Shown: piece by piece, positions 45,151 through 56,876 of the stretch | Layout: each line of letters begins with the position of its first letter | How positions within the stretch are numbered: position 1 is the first letter of the stretch | Assembly (NCBI GenBank): GCA_027605045.1 | Contig: JAQFWX010000121.1 | Location: 1 to 64,000 of the forward strand | Direction: 5' to 3' | Origin: Phallus indusiatus | Taxonomy: Eukaryota > Basidiomycota > Agaricomycetes > Phallales > Phallaceae | Length of the DNA stretch: 64,000 nucleotides | Notes under the pieces: generated by a model | Database searches by the model: none | Told to the model about the DNA's origin: nothing | The model's input: the letters and a program-made list of their open reading frames with translations, nothing else | Position numbers and translations under genes: made by a program

Positions 45151-47488
45151 TCATAGATTGTACATTTCCCGAAGATGGCCTAAAACATCATTCATACACG
45201 GTCGCATAGCTGGATCGATATCGGTGCATCGTTGACAATATGCCCAACTAATGTCATCGAGCCATTGAGCTGCAATAGGCCCAGTTGGCCGAGCTGATCG
45301 TCTCCCATAAGCAAGCTCCAGTAATACACGCATATCGTCTCGGATATTATAAAATGGTTTTTCATTGCTCAGGACCTAAACAAAAATTTACTTTATCGTT
45401 CTTTCGCAGAAATAAACCGTCACTGACCTCCAAGATAATATGACCATAACCATAAACATCGCTCTGAATTGTTTTCAATGGCCCGGTTACTGCTGTGTCA
45501 TCTGCTATCATCAGCTCCGGCGCCATCCATCGTGTAGATCCAGCTCCATGCAAAACTGAAGCAGTCATTTCGTGGCTTATCCTTGATAAACCGAAATCAG
45601 CCAAAATAGCAGTCCCAGAATCCGATATAAGGATATTGGCTCTTGAACCGTCGTCAAGACAGATTTAATTCACAGTATGTAGGTTTCGTTACCCTTTCAA
45701 GTCGCCATGTATAACCGGAGGATCTCGGTTGTGCAAATATACAAGTCCTTCTGCTGTTTCCACGAGCTTAGAAGCCAATGTAAGCTTCGGAATATATTCA
45801 CAAGATCAAACCTACGAGTTTATGTCGATCGGCATCGGGCTTAACTTCACTAAGGTAACGCATAATATTCCCGTTTTCTAAGAAAGGCGAGACCTAGCAC
45901 AGGGAATCAGCAGAAGACAAAGCTAGAAAGGATAGCCTACCATGTACATAAAGTGCGTCCCATATTCGCATATACCGTAAAATTCCAAAATTCTCGGATG
46001 ATACAAATCTCCCCAAATCTGCACTTCGCTCATGAACCGCTGGGTAAAAATTCAACGTTAATGATCTTTTACAAAGTTACATTGTCCAAGTCCTTACCTT
46101 TCTTGCCGTGTTTTTGTCTTTCTCCGTCGGACCAAATAATCGCACCAATTTTAGAGCAACCTTTTCTTTTCCTAGTCGCTCACCCAAATACAAATCACAA
46201 TAGCCCCCTCCAGCAATCGGATATTCACTTAACTTCTTGATTTCAGGGCTGATGTCTCTGGTGGGGGCCGAAGCTGAATGGGAAGTAATCCCAATATTCA
46301 CTGAATCCTGAGGCCCGAGCGATTTTAGAATCCTCAACATCTGCACGTAAACTTGTTCCATGGAAGGTATTTTTGCATAAGTATCTTCGCAACAAGCCTG
46401 TGCCACATCCCATATATCATCGGGTATCTCGGGGGATCCCAAAGCCTCTCTAAATCTTCCTTGCGCAAGAAGCGGTCCAATGAAGCGATTCTGTTGATGA
46501 CTCGATGAAGCATTTCTATTCGATAAGACCTATTTATTAATAATGCGTCTGGGTTATTATTGGATTTCCCGCTAAATTTCAACGAAGTTTCCGCACCACC
46601 GTAAGTAGTGTGCCGAAAGCGAGCACATCGTCTTGCCATGCAATAGGCTCGCTGCCAGGGGGATAGACTGGGCATGCTTGGCTTGGGTAAAGGGTTGAAT
46701 CAACTTTGGAAAATTCGGTCCAGTCGGTTTGGGCAAACAAGAAACTGGACAAGTAAGCTTTCTTTGCTGTATCAAGAACAATTGTTGACTTCGTGGGAGG
46801 AGAAATATTATTAACCCGAACATAAGATTTAACTAGAGAAAGCTCACCAGTCCAATACATCCATAAACTATATTATTCTGGTGTAAAAAAGCAAGAGCGC
46901 CGGATACTTCTGTGAGGATGCGCAGTCGATCTGGTATGGAACAGGTTGGAAGTTGAACATCGAGACTTCGTCCTGGCATATACGGAGAGATAAACGCGAC
47001 AGAATCATCTACACGAGCGATGCCCAGCAGCGGCAGTACATGCTCATGTGACATTGCACGTAACCAGATAAGCAGCTCTCTAAAGAAAACCTATCAACTC
47101 ATTCAATGATCAACCCAAATATCATATCTTCTTTAAGACTTGTAAACTAGTAATTAGTAACTGCTAACCTTATCTATTCCCGGATAGTTGGGTAACAGGT
47201 CTTTGACTGCGACCTGCTGACCATTGATTAATTCTCCCAACCAAATGGAAGAAAGTACACCAGCAGCCACCGGGACATCACCGAGAATCTTTATTTCAGA
47301 AGATAAATCGGGTATATCGCGAAAAATGGGGAACGCTTCGGGAAGGTGTGGTGGTATAATTGGGGGCAATTTCAATGAAGGTCGTGACGAGAGTCTCTTG
47401 CTACGTCCTGGCAAGTCATAGTATCGATCTCCTCTCCCTAATTGATTATCTGAAACTCACTGGGCACATTCTCAAAACCTTCCGCCAT
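45151..47488 (-). CDS. Tandem pseudokinase-kinase protein D
   Basis: Starts MAEGFENVP (ATG at 47488), spliced to RRSKRLSSRPSLKLPPIIPP. The N-terminal domain has GQQVAVK and FFRELLIWLRAMSHEHVLPL but its catalytic loop reads NNIVYGCIGL (Cys for Asp) and the DFG site VLDTAKK, so it is a predicted pseudokinase. The C-terminal domain has ISPEIKKLSEYPIAGGG, VALKLVRL, MSEVQIWGDLYHPRILEF, HGDLKG, ADFGLSRI and RWMAPEL: a full kinase core. It ends LREMYNL. It is closest to B. The DVLAFGTLLTV exon is spliced at the same position as in A and B (donor gtgcgg, acceptor aatag). No signal peptide or transmembrane segment. Exon ends were followed by homology to A. Confidence 0.85.
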
Positions 47489-47758
47489 AGCTACTGAGGG
47501 TATCGATTTGCTGGCGCTAAGGCAGCTGCAGGCATTTGTAAATCGCTTGAAAACGCGATCACAACGCGGAAGCGCCCACTTTGAGTCTCAAGCATCTCAA
47601 GCTCAAGCTCCGCGGAGTCAAAATAAACACAACACGAACACATCGTACTGGAGATTTAGCAAAGAATCTGTCTGGATTGGATGAAAAGCGCAATTATATG
47701 AGATTTGCTCCTGGTGAACAAAAGAAGAAATATAATATAGTAGGTCCAATCCATCAAT

Positions 47759-50068
47759 TTACAAATTATACATTTTCCGAAGATGACACAAAACATCATC
47801 CATGCTTGGTCGCATAGCTGGATCGGTATCGGTGCATCGTTGACAATACTCCCAGCTAATATCATCAAGACATTGGTTTGCGATTAATCCAGTTGGCCGA
47901 GCTGGCCGTCTCCCATGAATCAGCTCTACAATTACGCGCAGATCTTCCCGGATATTATAAAACGGTCTTTCATTGCTTAAAACCTAAACGAAAGTTATTC
48001 ATCTTCCTTCGCAAATGATTCGGCAACTGACCTCCAAAATGATATGACCATAGCCATAGACATCGCTTTGAATGGTTCTTAATGGTCCAACAGCTGTATC
48101 GTCAGTTATCATAAGCTCTGGGGCCATCCATCGTGGAGACCCAGCCCCACGCAGAACTGAAGATGTCATTTCATGACTTATCCTCGATAAACCAAAGTCG
48201 GCCAAAACAGCGGTTTCCGAATCTGATATAAGAATATTTGCCCTTAAACTTTTGTCAGACACGTTTGTTCCACAATTTATGTTTTTAGTTACCCTTTTAG
48301 GTCACCATGTATAACGGGTGGTTTTAGGTTGTGTAGGTATGCGAGTCCTTCAGCCGTTTCCACAAGCTGAGTGAAAAATGTGAGGAAAACGGATTATGAG
48401 AGATAACCAAACTTGCCAGTTTACGTCTATTGGCATCAGGTTTGATTTTGTTAAGGTAATTCATAATGTTTCCGTTTGATAAAAAAGGTGAAACCTTAAA
48501 TATTATTCGAAGGTACATAAGCAGTTAATGGGCCAGATAAGCCTCACTTACCATGTACATGGATAGTGCTCCATATTCGCATATGCCATAAAACTCCAAT
48601 ATTCTTGGATGATGCAAATCTCCCCAAATTTGCACTTCGCCCATCAAACGCTAAGTTACCATACCGATCTCCCTCAGCCATTTCAAGAAAAATAGGGAAT
48701 GCCCTTACCCTCCTTGCGGCATTTTTGTCCTGCTCAGACGGACCAAACAATCGCACCAGTTTCAAAGCAACCTTCTCTTTTCCTAATCGCTCCCCCAAAT
48801 ATACATCACAATATCCTCCCCCCGCAATCGGATACTCGCTTAGTTTCTTTATTTCCGGACTGATGTCTTTAACAGGTTTCAAAACTGGACGAGGGACAGC
48901 GTCCACGCTCATTGAAGGTTCAATCGCGTTGAGAATCGTTGTCATTTGGGCGTAAATTTGTTCCATAGTAGGCACTGTTTCATTAGCAGCATCACTCCAA
49001 CAAGCCTGAACCAGAGTCCAAATTTCTTCGGGTATGTCAGGCGATCCCAGTGTCTCCTTAAACGTTCTGTGAGCAAGAAGCTGCCTAATGAGACGAGTTT
49101 GCTGTAACGTCGAAGAAGTATCTTTCCATGATAAAACCTGTGCGTTTGTGTTATGAGAGTTTCAATGGAAAAAAAAGATAGAGAACTCTTTCGCACCGAC
49201 AACACGAGCGTACCAAAAGAAAACACATCATCTTTCCATGCAAATTCTTCATTAGGTGGATAGACAGCAGGCATATCTTTGGGGTAGAGATTGGAATCAA
49301 CTTTGACTAGCTCAGACCAATCAGTTTGAGCGAAGAGAAAACTGGATAAATAGGCTTTTTTCGCTTCGTCTAAAACAACTGTAGACTTCACAGAAGATTG
49401 AAAATTAGTTGAGTTTTAAAAAAATTACACCAAAAACAAAAAACCTCACCAGCCTGAGATTCATATAGGCTATATTATTTCGGTGTAAAAAAGTAATAGC
49501 GCCGGCTACTTCTGCGAGGATACGAAGTCGGACGTGTATGGAGCATTCCGACAGCTGGATATCAAGGCTTCGACCTGGTATGTATGGGGATATATAAGCT
49601 AAAGAATCATTTACACGAGCGACTCCCAGCAAGGAAAGGACATTCTCGTGAGACATCGCACGCAACCAGACATATAGTTCCTTAATGAAGATCGCCTATA
49701 AAATATGAATTTCACAACTCAGCGTTCAAAAAGCTGTAGTTGCTGAAAGTAACCTGATCTGTAGTACGGCTGGGTACCAGACGTTTGACCGCCACCTGCT
49801 GTCCATTCGATAACTCTCCGAGCCAAACAAAGGAAAGACCGCCAAAGGCTATGGGTACATCGCCCAGAATCTTGACTTCAGATGATAAGTCAGGTACATT
49901 GCGAAAGATGGGTAACGCTTCGGAAAGGTGTGGTGGAACAATTGGAGGGATCGTAGATGACGACGATCTTGTGTTGCGTCCTTTATATTAAAAATGCATT
50001 GATTTTTATCAACGATTGACAGTCTGCAACTTACTTAGTAACCTCACAAAATTTTCAACGATAGTCAT
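47759..50068 (-). CDS. Tandem pseudokinase-kinase protein E
   Basis: Starts MTIVENFVRLL (ATG at 50068), spliced to RRNTRSSSSTIPPIVPPHL. N-terminal domain: GQQVAVKRLV, ELYVWLRAMSHENVLSLLG, catalytic loop NNIAYMNLRL (Asn for Asp, Gly also lost), DFG site VLDEAKK; a predicted pseudokinase. C-terminal domain: ISPEIKKLSEYPIAGGG, VALKLVRL, GEVQIWGDLHHPRILEFYG, HGDLKG, ADFGLSRI, RWMAPEL, ending LRKMYNL; a complete kinase core. It is the array member nearest to BUD23 and belongs to the B/D group, probably the oldest copy on this side. Predicted cytosolic. Exon ends were followed by homology to A; boundaries in the first intron (donor CTAA|gtaagt) were frame-checked. Confidence 0.85.
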
Positions 50069-50522
50069 TAAGGATATCAGTCAAGTAGCTAGCGTCAAGT
50101 ACTAGTAGAGGCATGGTGAATTGATTGTCGACAGGGATGAGCGCCCGCTTCAAGAAAATCAGTGATTTGCGTTCGTGATCTTACACCAACACCGACACTA
50201 CCTCACCGAACAGAGACACTATCAGACTGATAGAACATACAACTATAATCAAACGATTTCTCAAACGTATGCATATGCACTCATGAAACTTAATATGTTT
50301 CGAAAGGAGCAGCAATTCGTGTAGACATCTTGTAGACATCTACAACACAGAAGTATAGAGCATTATAAACTTCGCGGCGCGCTACCATCCTAAGCATGTC
50401 TGACAACCAGATATCCGACGTTACCCATGCTGAAAACACAGAGTGTATCTAAACCCCACGTTAAATCGTCAAAGTGGACGCTGGATCATATCTTGTCTTT
50501 TGGGGTATAGGGATAAAATCGG
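50069..50522. other. Intergenic region
   Basis: About 450 bases between kinase gene E and BUD23, both on the minus strand. Nothing recognised apart from expected promoter and 3' flank sequence. Confidence 0.5.
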
Positions 50523-51778
50523 TTAGAAAACAGCATGTCGTTTCCGACCGGTATATTTCGAATCTCTTGGAACATCGTCCTTTCCTCGCTTACGATAAAG
50601 CTAAATAAAAGAAGTTTAGTGAAGTTGAAAGAACGACAATCTTGCGAAACTCGCCTCTTTCTTTTTGAGAATCCACTCTTTGTCACGAGCTTTGAGATTC
50701 TTCTTCTTCTCGGATGTTCGCCTCCGATCTCGGTCTCTTCGTTTTTCAAACTTAACCTCATCGTCTTGGTCAACGTCCATATCGCCTTCGCCTTCTAAGC
50801 CGCGGGGTACTTCCTCGGCTACACCTGTAATCAAATGTCGGGAAACAGAACCTCAGAAGACAGGATGATATCTCACTTGAACCTGAATACGATCCGCTAC
50901 CAACGAACAAACATAAGAACACCTTGCGAGCTTTTTTGGAATTAGGATAGTCGACGACCACACCACCACCAAAGCCAGCTCGCCGAGCGATGGTGGAACA
51001 GAGGGTGATCTGTGAATCGGATGAAGGATAAAATCTTTGAATACATGGTAAGTTCCTTTTCGTGAAATATAGAAGCGTCTACGCACTGTAAAATGGCCCT
51101 AGCTGGGTTTTTTAATGCCGAGTACAGAGTGGTGAAAAATCGTGTCAGACGATGAGGAGGCGATGATGTAGGATGCGATGTTTCGGCATTGAATAACCAT
51201 TGCAAGACTGATATGCTGAGAAGGAGTATGAGAGATAACTATGATGCTGTGAACAAAAAGGTATCGACATGCCTAATAGCGCCGTCGAATGTTCCTGGAC
51301 GGAAGCCGAGGCCTTGTCCGATATCTTGTAGAAACAAGTCTCCTTCTACATCTCTTTCCAAAGCAACCTCTATAGAAAAACCGTGAGCTGAAAGTAAGTG
51401 AACAATATGAGTCCTCACTTACCAAGCATACTGGGTGAAATATCCACGCCAGCCCATACATGGCCCTCTTCCTCGAGTATCTCTCCTGATAGTCCAGAGC
51501 CGCAACCAATGTCCAGTATGAAAGAGGAGCTATCAGGCGGCAGTGCCAGTAGTTCAAGAGCTCGGTAGGTCATTTGGGCCTGAATCTCTTGATTTCGAGA
51601 ACTGTTGACCGTATCAGAGATGAATGAGAGACTCTGAAACTTGATAAGCTCACTTTTGGGTATATTTTTTGGCCACAGTATCATCATAATACTAAAATCC
51701 GAGACTCAGTCAATATTTTACCGGGCATTAGCGAATACTTACGATCTCCGGAGGTGCTTGCAGCTCTGGTCGGGACAT
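50523..51778 (-). CDS. BUD23: 18S rRNA (guanine-N7) methyltransferase BUD23
   Basis: The multi-exon gene starts MSRPELQAPPEI (51743-51778) and continues YYDDTVAKKYTQNSRNQEIQ, MTYRALELLALP, SAM-binding motif I FILDIGCGSGLSGEIL, WAGVDISPSML, EGDLFLQDIGQGLGFRPG, SISVLQWLFNAE, FFTTLYSAL, GFGGGVVVDYPNSKKARK, then a basic coiled stretch and the family C-terminus KRGKDDVPRDSKYTGRKR. Bud23 with Trm112 methylates G1575 (yeast numbering) of 18S rRNA during 40S maturation in nucleus and cytoplasm. Two introns appear to use GC donors (AG|gcatgt at about 51272 and GAG|gcgagt at about 50655). Each restores the conserved protein sequence exactly (GAIS-ISVLQW and KKKE-LYRKRG). Confidence 0.95.
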
Positions 51779-52625
51779 GGCGGGCGGCAAACCTCTGTGA
51801 CGTTGATATGTCACGATCACTTTTGCTTCGGTTCCTAATGGAAATGGCTCCTCGTTGCCTTGAGCACTGCATTCTGTCCGACTTTCAGCTTTTCGGATGG
51901 CCTCAAATCTTCGAATTACAATTGATCCTACCGCCCTTCTTTCTCACACTACTTTTGGAACTGGATGGCGAACGACTGTATCAACATCAAGGGCTGTGTT
52001 TCGCGTCAACCGACTTGCTCTTTCGTTTCTCTCCGAGAATGATATTACCAGAAACTCCAAAGCTTCCAGTTCCAACAAGCAAAGTGCGATAGGTGCTCTG
52101 AAAGCCCTGCTCAAGGCACCGGTGATGGCGTGACGCGCCCGGTGACGTATTCGTCCAATACCAAGAGAGACGGAACACGATATCAAATATAGCTCCAGTC
52201 AACACTTTCAGGTATACCCGGTCTAGGTTGTCCGCAAATTGGCATCAGGTCCAATAAACTCACATGGCTCCAACTCAGATGTAATATGAAGAACAAAAGC
52301 GAGCGCAAAATCAGACATTATCATTCGAGAGACGAATGCATGACTGATCTTCGTTTCTGTACATCCCGATGAGAACGATAACTATATATGTCTTGTCCAG
52401 ACTCTTCTTGATGATCATTCTTCAATAAGTGCGCGAGACTGAAAAATTTCACACACCGGTGTTACTCAAAGTGTTGTACTGCCATATCTTATGTAACAAC
52501 GGATCTTTGTTCCTGCTCTTCCTTGCTTCCAACCAACTTTAATCTCAGTACCATTCTCGGTTTCATGTCGTTACGCACATTCTGCTTCCCAGATATCTGA
52601 ACCTTTTCTACCTTGTATTTCAAAA
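51779..52625. other. Divergent promoter region (BUD23 / UIM protein)
   Basis: About 850 bases. Overlapping frames on both strands near 51.75-52.2 kb are not supported by family resemblance or splice continuity. No RNA gene recognised. Confidence 0.45.
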
Positions 52626-55600
52626 ATGAGTGCTTGGGAGAGGATTAATTATAACAGTAAGCGGCGTTTTTTCTCGTTTAATTTTCCTGAGCTAGTTTTA
52701 AAACGATGTGCTGATGTTCTTGTCTTGTTTTTACTGTCAATGTGGTCCCTATTAAAGAGTATGCTGCGCCTCCACATCCTCCTGCTAGGTCCAAATCTGG
52801 AGATAGTTTTTCCAACACCCCGCGAAAACCGCTAGTCTCTTTTGCTCGTTCAGCATCGCTGGCCGCCACGGTCTCAACGCCAAGCCGCGGTCTTCCTACA
52901 CCTCCTCCTCTTCCCCCCCTTCCCAAAATGCGCAATAGGTCACCAAGCATAGACCAAAATCAACAAACCTTCTCTCCGTTTGCGTTTTCTCCCGTTTCAC
53001 AATTCCCCGATCCCTCCTACGATGACCGAAGACCCTACACTTCAACTTCTGATCTTCCACCGAAACTTCCCCCTCCTCCAAGTACACCAACCAGAAACAG
53101 GCTTTTCAATTTTGGATCTTCAAGAAAACAGGGAATCCATTCCCCGCCTCCTCCTGCTGTTCCGCCTAGACCTATTACCTCACACAGCTCTCAGCCATCC
53201 TCATTTTTACCATTAATATCACCAACCCGCGAGAGACTTCCCCCTTTACCAGCTAAACCATCAATATTAGACACTTCATCTCCTACAGACTCTAGTGTTT
53301 CGTCCTCGTGGTCGGTTATATCTCCAAATATGGCATCGTGCAGTTCGCCATTACCTACTGCCTCTCCGACTATTCTCACTTCAACACCAAGCAGCCGTTA
53401 CAACGTTTTTAACCACAATACAACCAAGCGACCCCATACCGCTACCTCGTCGCATTCGCATCCGCAATGGCCGTACAGAGGTCAAGGTATCAACTCCGCA
53501 GAATTCACAAAACCTCTCGGTCCACCATTACCGCCACTTCCAAGTTCAGTGCTCCCTCCAGTTGAACAGCCGCCGCCGCCGCCGCTTCCACCACCGCAGC
53601 AGCAGCAGCAACAACAACAACAACAAATGGATCACGATCTCGAACATGCTCTACACTTGTCCCGTACCGAATCAGATCACAAGTCCCGAGCTCGGCAGCG
53701 AGAAGACGAGGATCTAGCGAAAGCAATTGCAGAATCACTAGCGCTTTCGAAGCCGCAATCGAGTTCAGCTGATGCTCCTGTTGATATAAACGTTATCAAA
53801 TCACCTATTGACCCTTTGGGAATTGAAACAAATCACTCATCTTTGGCCAGCTCATCGAAACGGAGTCATTTGAAACTACCAGATGTAGGAGACAGATCCT
53901 ACTTAGAACTAGTTTCCTCTCTTGAAATAGAAGCTCCGACCCCTAGTTCGCTCTTTCTCGATATGGATGATTCTATCAGCCGGTCTCCCGAAGATGAGCT
54001 CGCCGCGCGGTTACAAAAAGAAGAAACGCGTCAAATGGCCTTAGATATTTTGAACCGCGAACAGCTCGGCCGCCGGGACGCTGAAATTTCAAGGCAACTC
54101 CAGGAAAAGGAGAAAGAGGAGTCAACTTCTGAGCTTGAGAAACGTGCAGCAGAACAAAAGGCGACTATTGAAAGGTCTATTAACAAGCTTCGCGAAGCGC
54201 AGGAAAAGCGGGATGCTGAGCTGGCTCGGATGATGAATGAATGGGAGCAGGGTGGAGACCCGTCTTTAGAGTCCAAGGAATCTCCAGTTACACCTCCAGC
54301 TCCTCAATCCCCGTTTCGTCTCGCGACACAGCCTCTTAATGCTCCGGCTGGAGCTATATCGAATGATGAAACTAGACCGACCCTACCGCCAAAGGCTCTT
54401 TTTACCACGCCATCGCCTTCTAGTCAACCCACGGGGCCCGAATTAAACGGCAACAAATCAGCTCCTGCGACATCGCCGATTACTAATTTCCAGCCTTCAA
54501 CTGACACTGGCGTATCTCGATCGCACTCTGGTAGTTCTACTGTTGGAAAAGACTCTGCTTCGTCTCAAAGTCACGTCACCAGTTTGCAACAGCCTAGTAG
54601 GGGATGGTCACGCGAGCCTTCTCCCGTACCAACTTCGGTTTCGGCAAACTCTGGAAACCATTTGCTTCCGGATTCTCGTACTCTCAACATTAATGGTGGT
54701 GATGCAGAAGAAGAGATAGCTGACTTAAGAGGATTTGGTAAGTTAGATCGTTTTCATAGTGTTGGGTTTCGCTAATGAAAATGTGCCATGCGATGTTCCT
54801 TTTTGTTTCTAGCCTATGGCTTTTCTCCACCTAGTATACCCGCTTCTCCACCTCAAGCTAATTTACCCTGTGCACCCTTTCCAAGCATCATCAATCTATC
54901 ACCAACACCGTATCCTTCGTTTCATATTATGGCACCCAGCTGGAGACATCTACTTAGACTTCTTGCGGGACAAGAAACACGCATTCAGGCTCATATTGAT
55001 GTACTTGCGACCCGGAAAGAGGAGCAACAGTTGAGGGTGGTCATTCAATTTGTGAAGGTAAATACACAGACACACGCAAAGCTTGACGTGCAATGATAAA
55101 CGACAATGAACACTTTTTCTAGTTGGCTTATACCGCTAATACATGGCGGACGATTATACATCTGTCATTGGATGAGCCATTTCCACCGACTGTTCCTGCT
55201 TCAGCCACGACGCGGTTTACGAACGGCGATACGACAGTGCTACCATACTCCTATGCCATAAGTGATCACGGACGATACATGATGGGACCGAATATGCATA
55301 TCTACGCTATACCACTATCATCTACCTCTCCATTCCCAATTCTACCAATCACATTCCCTAATCTCGCACTGTACTTGCAATCGGTCATGAAAGATTCGCG
55401 GGCTCGTAAAGTGCGACATGACTCATTCCGCCGGTTAGCTAAGATCGTGCAGAGCTGTTACCCAGAGGAAGTTATGCCCCCGATTCAGGAGGAGAGAAGA
55501 CCGTCGCGGGGTGTTGGGAATTTGATTAAACGAGTCGTTAATCGTGTTAACAATAATAATAGAGCCGATGGAACAGGGAACGAAGATGTTTTCGATATGA

Positions 55601-55695
55601 TTACCCCCTTTCGACTTGATCAGTATGCCACTCCTCCACTGCCGACAGCGTCAACATCGACATCATCATCAATACCAAACTCCAATGCTTCATGA
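52626..55695 (+). CDS. Proline-rich protein with ubiquitin-interacting-like motifs
   Basis: Four exons (52626-52656, 52758-54737, 54813-55057, 55123-55695) give 942 residues. The 31-nt first exon (MSAWERINYN) splices in frame to KYAAPPHPPARSKS and was preferred to the internal ATG at 52742, which lies in the intron. Residues about 12-290 are Pro/Ser-rich with PPPLPPLP and PPPPPLPPP runs typical of SH3/profilin ligands, then a poly-Q tract (residues about 290-300). Two UIM-like helices follow, DLEHALHLSRTES and EDLAKAIAESLALSK, then a long Glu/Arg coiled coil (about 420-510) and more disorder. The last about 270 residues are a conserved-looking globular domain (APSWRHLLRLLAGQETRIQA, MKDSRARKVRHDSFRRLAKI). 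It may be an endocytic or actin adaptor binding ubiquitin; inferred from motifs only. Confidence 0.8.
53585..53628 (+). repeat. CCG/CCA and CAG/CAA codon repeat
   Basis: In-frame trinucleotide runs encoding Pro7-type and Gln10-type homopolymers within the UIM-motif protein. The Gln run mixes CAG and CAA codons, which reduces slippage, but its length may still vary between strains. Confidence 0.85.
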
Positions 55696-56089
55696 CCATA
55701 TTTTTTCCCCCTTTATTCTCTTCCTATATCATTTAGCTTCATGCACTATATCCATTTTTTTTCTCTCTATCATTTCGAAACCACTCAATTTTCTTTTTCA
55801 ACTTTTTACCCTTTCCTTCGAGATTCATCTAAGTCTTGAACAATCTTTGCATGTGTTTCTTTTATCTAACGGAAATGTAGCTTTTGTTGTTTATTATACT
55901 TATACCTGTTCAATTACGGCAAAGTAATTTATTATTGTGTTGGATACAAGGAAATGTTGTACTTTTGCTGTGCGCGTGACATAACCAAAAACTCTATAGC
56001 TTACTAAGCCAGAGCGAACACGTCGACACGGTGAGCTTGCTGAAATCTTGTTGCTTTTGTCGCTGATTATCTTATTTTTTTTCGAAGAT
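55696..56089. other. Intergenic region
   Basis: About 390 bases between two plus-strand genes. Very T-rich after the stop of the UIM-motif gene, as expected for a 3' UTR. Nothing else recognised. Confidence 0.55.
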
Positions 56090-56876
56090 ATGCATAGTAT
56101 TTATCAACGGATTAATAGCATTTCCGCCTTATTGTCATCATGTTTAATGGCACTCGTTGTGGCCATTGCTGTGAGCAGTCTTGCGATCCAAGCAACTCGG
56201 CCTGAACCTGAAGGACGTCTTGACATTAAACCTATCAAAGTGTAAGTCTCGTTATATATACAAATTTTATGATTGATATGACACGAAATTTCTGTACAGT
56301 GTAAAAGGTAAATCGGAACATTTACGTGGCCAGCAGGAGTTTGCTTTCTTCCAGTTCGACTTTGAAGGAGGTATGTGCATACCGACGTTTCAGCTCGGAA
56401 GATTTCGACAAGTTGATATTTCGCAGATTTAACGCCGCTTTTTGATTACAATACGAAGCAATTATTCCTATATCTAACCGCTGAGTATTATAATACCGAG
56501 GGAGTACGTATCCTATCTTCCTCCTTTTCCGACAAATCTCACCAATTGTATCTTGTTTATTCCTTTAGGCAAAGAACAACGTTGTCGTCTGGGATCGCAT
56601 TATCCGTCGGAAAAGAGATGCTCGACTAAAACTAAAAGGAGTCAAGCCGAAATACCGTTTCCGAGAACTTTCCAAGTCCTTCAAGTATGTTTCCGTGTTA
56701 TTTCCTTTTCTTTGTCAGTCATTAGGACTTATCATCGAACTTCTTTCAGGGATGCTTCTCCCGCGAACTTTACCTTGCATTATAATCTGATGCCATATGT
56801 CGGTCTCTTGACGACAGGTCAAGCGGGACATACCGCTGAACCAATACCGTTCCCTCCTGCGGAAGATACGATTTAA
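56090..56876 (+). CDS. SPC3: Signal peptidase complex subunit 3 (SPC3 / SPC22-23)
   Basis: Five exons (56090-56241, 56300-56370, 56427-56503, 56569-56684, 56750-56876) give 180 residues. The family opening MHSIYQRINSISALLSSCLM carries one transmembrane helix (about residues 12-34). A lumenal domain follows with FAFFQFDFEGDLTPLFDYNT, KQLFLYLTAEY, VVVWDRIIRRKRDARL, KGVKPKYRFRELSKSFKDA and NFTLHYNLMPYVGLL. These are the conserved blocks of the 22/23-kDa subunit. SPC3 is an essential single-pass ER membrane protein that supports cleavage of signal peptides by the Sec11 catalytic subunit. The start at 56090 was preferred over the ATG at 56048, which adds an extra hydrophobic stretch not seen in the family. 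Confidence 0.95.

Larger units (their letters stand above)
36328..50068 (-). other. Tandem array of five pseudokinase-kinase genes
   Basis: Five paralogous genes (A-E, by rising coordinate) lie head to tail on the minus strand with 270-900 nt between neighbours and no unrelated complete gene in between. A, B, D and E share one plan: a short first exon, an N-terminal kinase-like domain, a linker with a conserved '(V/R)(K/R)DI(S/T)(P/S)EIKK(L/I)S(E/K)YP' motif and a C-terminal TKL kinase domain. A and C resemble each other most (TGPLPKSQ, SPFQQNGNIMHYLNK), while B, D and E form a second group (GERLGKEKVALKLVRL). The interleaved order suggests duplication of an A-B pair. Confidence 0.9.

Noticed and set aside
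51880..52210. Overlapping 70-110-codon frames on both strands between BUD23 and the UIM protein
   Set aside because: Frames on both strands mirror each other, lack conserved motifs and occupy the divergent promoter interval.
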